The notes under the pieces are model-generated. The model ran no database searches, was not told the origin of the DNA, and worked only from the letters and a program-made list of their open reading frames with translations. Shown one piece after another: positions 4,787 to 7,156 of a stretch of 7,156 nucleotides of DNA (position 1 is the stretch's first letter; each line of letters opens with the position of its first letter). Position numbers and translations under genes: made by a program. Source of the stretch: an uncultured Eubacteriales bacterium (lineage in GTDB: Bacteria; Bacillota; Clostridia; Oscillospirales; Acutalibacteraceae); assembly GCA_934630995.1 (NCBI GenBank), contig CAKTXU010000092.1, forward strand, positions 1-7,156, in the 5' to 3' direction.

Positions 4787-5515
4787 TTAAAGGCCCAATT
4801 CTTCCAGGGAACGGCCCTCTGCGTCTTTCCAGCGTTTTTTGCCGTTGATATTGGAGCCGCAAACCACTGAGGCGGCGAAGGATGAGCTGTTGAAAACCAG
4901 ATTCTTGGTTGCGATATAGGCGGCTGTGTTATGACGCCTCAAAGCGCCCGATCGCTTCAGGTTTTTTCGCTTGGCCCGCGTATGGGGGAGACAGGACTCT
5001 ACTTCTTGCTTGCGAATGACCGAACCTTTTAAAACAACATATTTTCCTTGGAAAATCACCATTTTAGCATAGGAGTCCACGCTTTTTAGAAAATACAGGC
5101 GGCTGTGAGAGAGGCTCACATCCGGAACCGGCGGATCGAAAAAGTTGATACCCAGTGCTTTCAGAATCAGGAGCAAATCGGCTAGAAAACTATCCGCGAC
5201 AACTTTATCGTTGACAGATATGTTGCATCCCAGGGATTCATTCATGTTATCCAAGACAACGTTCGCAGCTTGCTTGGCCAGATGGAGGAGATAGAATTTC
5301 AGATATATTAACTGAGTTCTATTGAGAATCCCATTGGAGTCCGTGAATGCGATGGCGTCTCTACAGGTCAAGGAGCCACTGAACTGGAGATTTTGAGATC
5401 CTGTCTGGAGATTTTCGATCAGCCCAATATACAAATGAACAGCGTCGTCGCCAATATTTCGCCCAACCAGCAAGTAGACGCCGCTTTTTCGTTCCGGCAG
5501 CCGGTTCAGGAACAT
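4787..5515 (-). CDS. Degenerate GIY-YIG / DUF4357 protein, probably N-terminally truncated
   Basis: This is a 242-residue open frame with two recognisable parts. Residues 11-85 are GIY-YIG-like: 'SGVYLLVG' for the GIY strand and 'LYIGLIENL' for the YIG strand. The arginine expected shortly after YIG is missing (NLQTGSQNL). The catalytic glutamate position in the later helix reads lysine (IYLKFYLL, 70-77). Residues about 150-242 match DUF4357: 'VLKGSVI' (161-167), 'FNSSSFAASVVCGSNINGKKRWKDAEGRSLEEL' beginning at 208. Relatives of this architecture usually have some 40 more residues before the GIY strand. The ATG at 5515 has no ribosome site, and the frame is open further upstream to 5594 without any ATG. 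I therefore infer an inactive or decaying gene, perhaps not translated. Base composition is more AT-rich than the flanking genes, suggesting lateral origin. Confidence 0.7.
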   Translation of the reverse strand: MFLNRLPERKSGVYLLVGRNIGDDAVHLYIGLIENLQTGSQNLQFSGSLTCRDAIAFTDSNGILNRTQLIYLKFYLLHLAKQAANVVLDNMNESLGCNISVNDKVVADSFLADLLLILKALGINFFDPPVPDVSLSHSRLYFLKSVDSYAKMVIFQGKYVVLKGSVIRKQEVESCLPHTRAKRKNLKRSGALRRHNTAAYIATKNLVFNSSSFAASVVCGSNINGKKRWKDAEGRSLEELGL

Positions 5516-5532
5516 ATGAATTGAACAGAGTG

Positions 5533-5570
5533 GTAGGAATCGCCTCGCCGAACGGCGAGGTGCTTCCTGC
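5533..5570. repeat. Imperfect hairpin between the two nuclease remnants
   Basis: CCTCGCC (5544-5550 approximately) pairs with GGCGAGG around a four-base loop, and after a small internal mismatch the stem resumes with AGGAA (5535-5539) and TTCCT (5564-5568). There is no T tract on either side, so it is not a clear terminator. It lies exactly between the DUF559 remnant and the truncated GIY-YIG frame. Confidence 0.55.
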
Positions 5571-5585
5571 TTCAGGGCAATTTCT

Positions 5586-5684
5586 TTACATAACTATTGA
5601 ATACAGCATCTTTTCTTCTCTCGTCATATTTTTTCTCAGAGCTTTGGAAATTTCCGTAAGCCGTGGATTGTTTGTATCGTTCAT
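5586..5684 (-). pseudogene. N-terminal remnant of a DUF559 endonuclease-like gene
   Basis: This is a 32-codon frame starting at ATG 5684, with GAGGTG four bases or so upstream, and ending in TAA at 5586-5588. Its residues 'RLTEISKALRKNMTREEKMLY' match the opening of DUF559 proteins, small endonuclease-like proteins of the Vsr/restriction fold family that typically begin 'LTplArsLRKNMTpeErkLWy'. The family is normally about 110-130 residues long; everything after this first helix, including the catalytic core, is absent, replaced by the hairpin and the GIY-YIG frame. The start and ribosome site are intact, so a short peptide could still be made, but the gene is best read as a truncated remnant. 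The frame is open upstream of the ATG to beyond 5800 as well. Confidence 0.65.
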
Positions 5685-5800
5685 AAGACACCTCATCAGT
5701 CGCGTGCGGCGCCTGCGGGCGGGTTGATTCGCTTTGCTCGACACGGAGAGGGGATCTGCTTCCGCGGAAGTGACCTTACGGTTCCCCCTCCAGGGGGTTT
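5685..5800. other. Palindrome-rich spacer between the ABC-F gene and the DUF559 remnant
   Basis: CTTCCGCGGAAG (5759-5770) is a perfect 12-base palindrome. CCCCC (5784-5788) pairs with GGGGG (5793-5797) around TCCA, directly after the ABC-F stop codon. TCGCGTGCG occurs at 5700-5708 and again at 5804-5812. On the minus strand the whole stretch is open in the frame of the DUF559 remnant. No clear promoter or T-tailed terminator for the ABC-F gene was found. Confidence 0.5.
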
Positions 5801-7156
5801 CTATCGCGTGCGCCTCAATCCCTCGGGGGTCAGGCGGTACACCCGGTCACAGACCTCCTCCAGGAACTTGCGGTCGTGGGAGACGCTGATCACCGCTCCC
5901 CGGTATTCCCGCAGCACTTGCCGGATGACCGGGTTGGATAGAGGCGAAAAATTCCGGGTGGGCTCATCCAACAACAGCACCCGGCTGCCGGCGAGAATCA
6001 TCTTCACGAAATAGAGCTTGGCCTTCTGTCCCCCCGACAGCGCTCCGGCCGGATGTTCCATCTCCTCCGGGGTGTATTTCAAGCTGCCCAGCAGGGTGCG
6101 GATCCGCGTCTGTTCCTCCCTGTCCCCCACGGCCGACAGCAGCTCCACCGGCGTGCGGGCCATCGTCAGCCCCTCCTCATAATTCTGCGGCATATAGGCC
6201 GCCTTGAGCTCAGGCCTTGCCAACAGCTCGGCCGCCAACGCTCTGAGAAGAGTGGTTTTTCCCACCCCGTTTTGGCCGGTGATGCCGATCTTCTCCGGCC
6301 CGGTAACGGTCAGACGAATCCCCTCCGCCAGCACCCTGTCCCCCAACCGCAGGACCTCCAGCGAATAGTCGATCACCGGCTTGCCCGCGGGCAGGGCGGC
6401 GGATTCCGGGAAGCAGGCGAATATCGCCTCCTCGGCCTCCGGCATGGGAGTGGCGTCCTCCGCCTGCCGCTCGAACCGACGGCCCATTGATTTGACCGCC
6501 TTCATTTTCTTCTTCAGCAGGCGGGCGCCTCCGGGATCCTGGCGGCTGATGACATTCTGTTCATGCTCCACCCGCTGGTAGATCCGGCGGTACTTTTCCA
6601 TCTGTTTTTCCTGGTCAGCCTTTTCCTTGCGGGCCATTTGTTCCTGACGGGCCTGCAGGGACAGGCGCTGATCCACATACTGCCGGTAGGGCATCCGCGC
6701 CACAGTGGCCCGCGGTACGGTTTTCCGCCGCAGCAGTTCCAGATGAATGACCACGTTAGCCGTGTGCTCCAGCAGGGTTTCGTCGTGGGAGATATACAGC
6801 ACCGGCAGAGGACAGGCGAGCAGGTAGGCTTCCAGCCAGGTCAGGGTATCCAGATCCAAATCGTTAGAGGGCTCGTCCAGCAGCAGGAAATCGGGGCGGG
6901 CCGCCAGCAGCCGGGCAAGCCGGAGCTTGACCTGTTCCCCGCCCGACAGGGTGGACACCGGCCGGTCGTCGTACAGCAATGCGGGCGGCAACCCCAGGGC
7001 CGCGGCAATCTCCGACAGCTCCCGCGGCTCCCTGTCGAGAAATGCCGGTTCCTGGAGACAAAAGGCATAAACCGACGAAGCCCGTTCGGCTCCGGTCAGC
7101 TCCTGGGACAGATAGCCGGGGCGCATCCCGTCCCGCAGGATTTCGCCGGTATAGGC
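5801..7156 (-). CDS. ABC-F family ATPase, 5' end outside the window
   Basis: These are the last 451 residues of a twin-cassette ABC protein without membrane segments, typical of ABC-F proteins that act on the ribosome as translation factors or antibiotic-protection proteins. Numbering from the window edge, cassette 1 keeps its signature LSGGEQ (70-75), Walker B LLLDEP (91-96) and H-loop SHD (123-125); its Walker A lies outside. A long charged coiled-coil linker follows (about 150-235), the part that reaches the tRNA site in ABC-F proteins. Cassette 2 has Walker A GQNGVGKTT (294-302), LSGGQ (373-377), Walker B LLLDEP (394-399) and SHD (426-428). Its D-loop reads TRNFSPLSNP instead of the common TNHLD. 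The frame continues upstream of the ATG at 7126 to the window edge, so that ATG is internal. The resistance spectrum, if any, cannot be told from sequence alone. Confidence 0.9.
   Translation of the reverse strand, partial: AYTGEILRDGMRPGYLSQELTGAERASSVYAFCLQEPAFLDREPRELSEIAAALGLPPALLYDDRPVSTLSGGEQVKLRLARLLAARPDFLLLDEPSNDLDLDTLTWLEAYLLACPLPVLYISHDETLLEHTANVVIHLELLRRKTVPRATVARMPYRQYVDQRLSLQARQEQMARKEKADQEKQMEKYRRIYQRVEHEQNVISRQDPGGARLLKKKMKAVKSMGRRFERQAEDATPMPEAEEAIFACFPESAALPAGKPVIDYSLEVLRLGDRVLAEGIRLTVTGPEKIGITGQNGVGKTTLLRALAAELLARPELKAAYMPQNYEEGLTMARTPVELLSAVGDREEQTRIRTLLGSLKYTPEEMEHPAGALSGGQKAKLYFVKMILAGSRVLLLDEPTRNFSPLSNPVIRQVLREYRGAVISVSHDRKFLEEVCDRVYRLTPEGLRRTR

Noticed and set aside
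5521..5727. Plus-strand open frame of 68 codons opposite the DUF559 remnant
   Set aside because: It is antisense to the recognisable remnant and crosses the hairpin; no ribosome site or domain supports it.
5721..5745. GGTTGATTC-like stretch as a possible tRNA T-arm
   Set aside because: No acceptor stem, anticodon arm or CCA-side pairing could be assembled around it on either strand.

Overview
The window looks like a chromosomal segment of a moderately GC-rich Firmicute, most likely a clostridial gut lineage of the Oscillospiraceae type. This is inferred from GGAGG-type ribosome binding sites, sigma-A-like promoters, a sepF gene, a DUF3048 lipoprotein tail, an AraC-GyrI fusion of clostridial type and an ABC-F ATPase. 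No species can be named from the sequence alone.

Layout. Positions 2-463 (+) hold the C-terminal part of a DUF3048 (YerB-like) protein, ended by a strong terminator. Converging on it is a SLOG/DUF1273 nucleotide-binding-fold protein (487-984, -), whose last codons lie inside that terminator. A 60-residue Arc-like ribbon-helix-helix protein (1101-1283, +) is divergent from the SLOG gene. Their shared gap is AT-rich and holds overlapping promoters, a 9-bp inverted repeat and a 22-bp-period direct repeat. Next comes a membrane-anchored TPR protein fused to a DUF1963 (YwqG-like) domain (1411-3015, +), with its own good promoter. It is followed by an AraC-type regulator with a GyrI-like effector-binding domain (3101-3982, +), which contains a convincing internal in-frame start at 3500.

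From about 4010 rightwards all genes are on the minus strand. A 19-bp-stem palindromic terminator (4176-4223) closes a monocistronic sepF gene (4286-4654). sepF has a near-consensus promoter, two tandem Spo0A-box-like sequences 10 bp apart just downstream of it, and a GNRA-capped leader hairpin. Upstream lies a decayed nuclease island: a GIY-YIG/DUF4357 protein lacking its usual N-terminus and key catalytic residues (4787-5515), then a 32-residue remnant of a DUF559 endonuclease-like gene (5586-5684), with hairpins and palindromes around them. The window ends in a 5'-truncated ABC-F ATPase (5801-7156).

The genes do not form one pathway. The main points of interest are regulatory: the SLOG/RHH divergent pair, the two-product AraC-GyrI gene, possible sporulation control of sepF, and the eroding nuclease island next to it. 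No CRISPR array, rRNA, tRNA or complete insertion sequence was seen.
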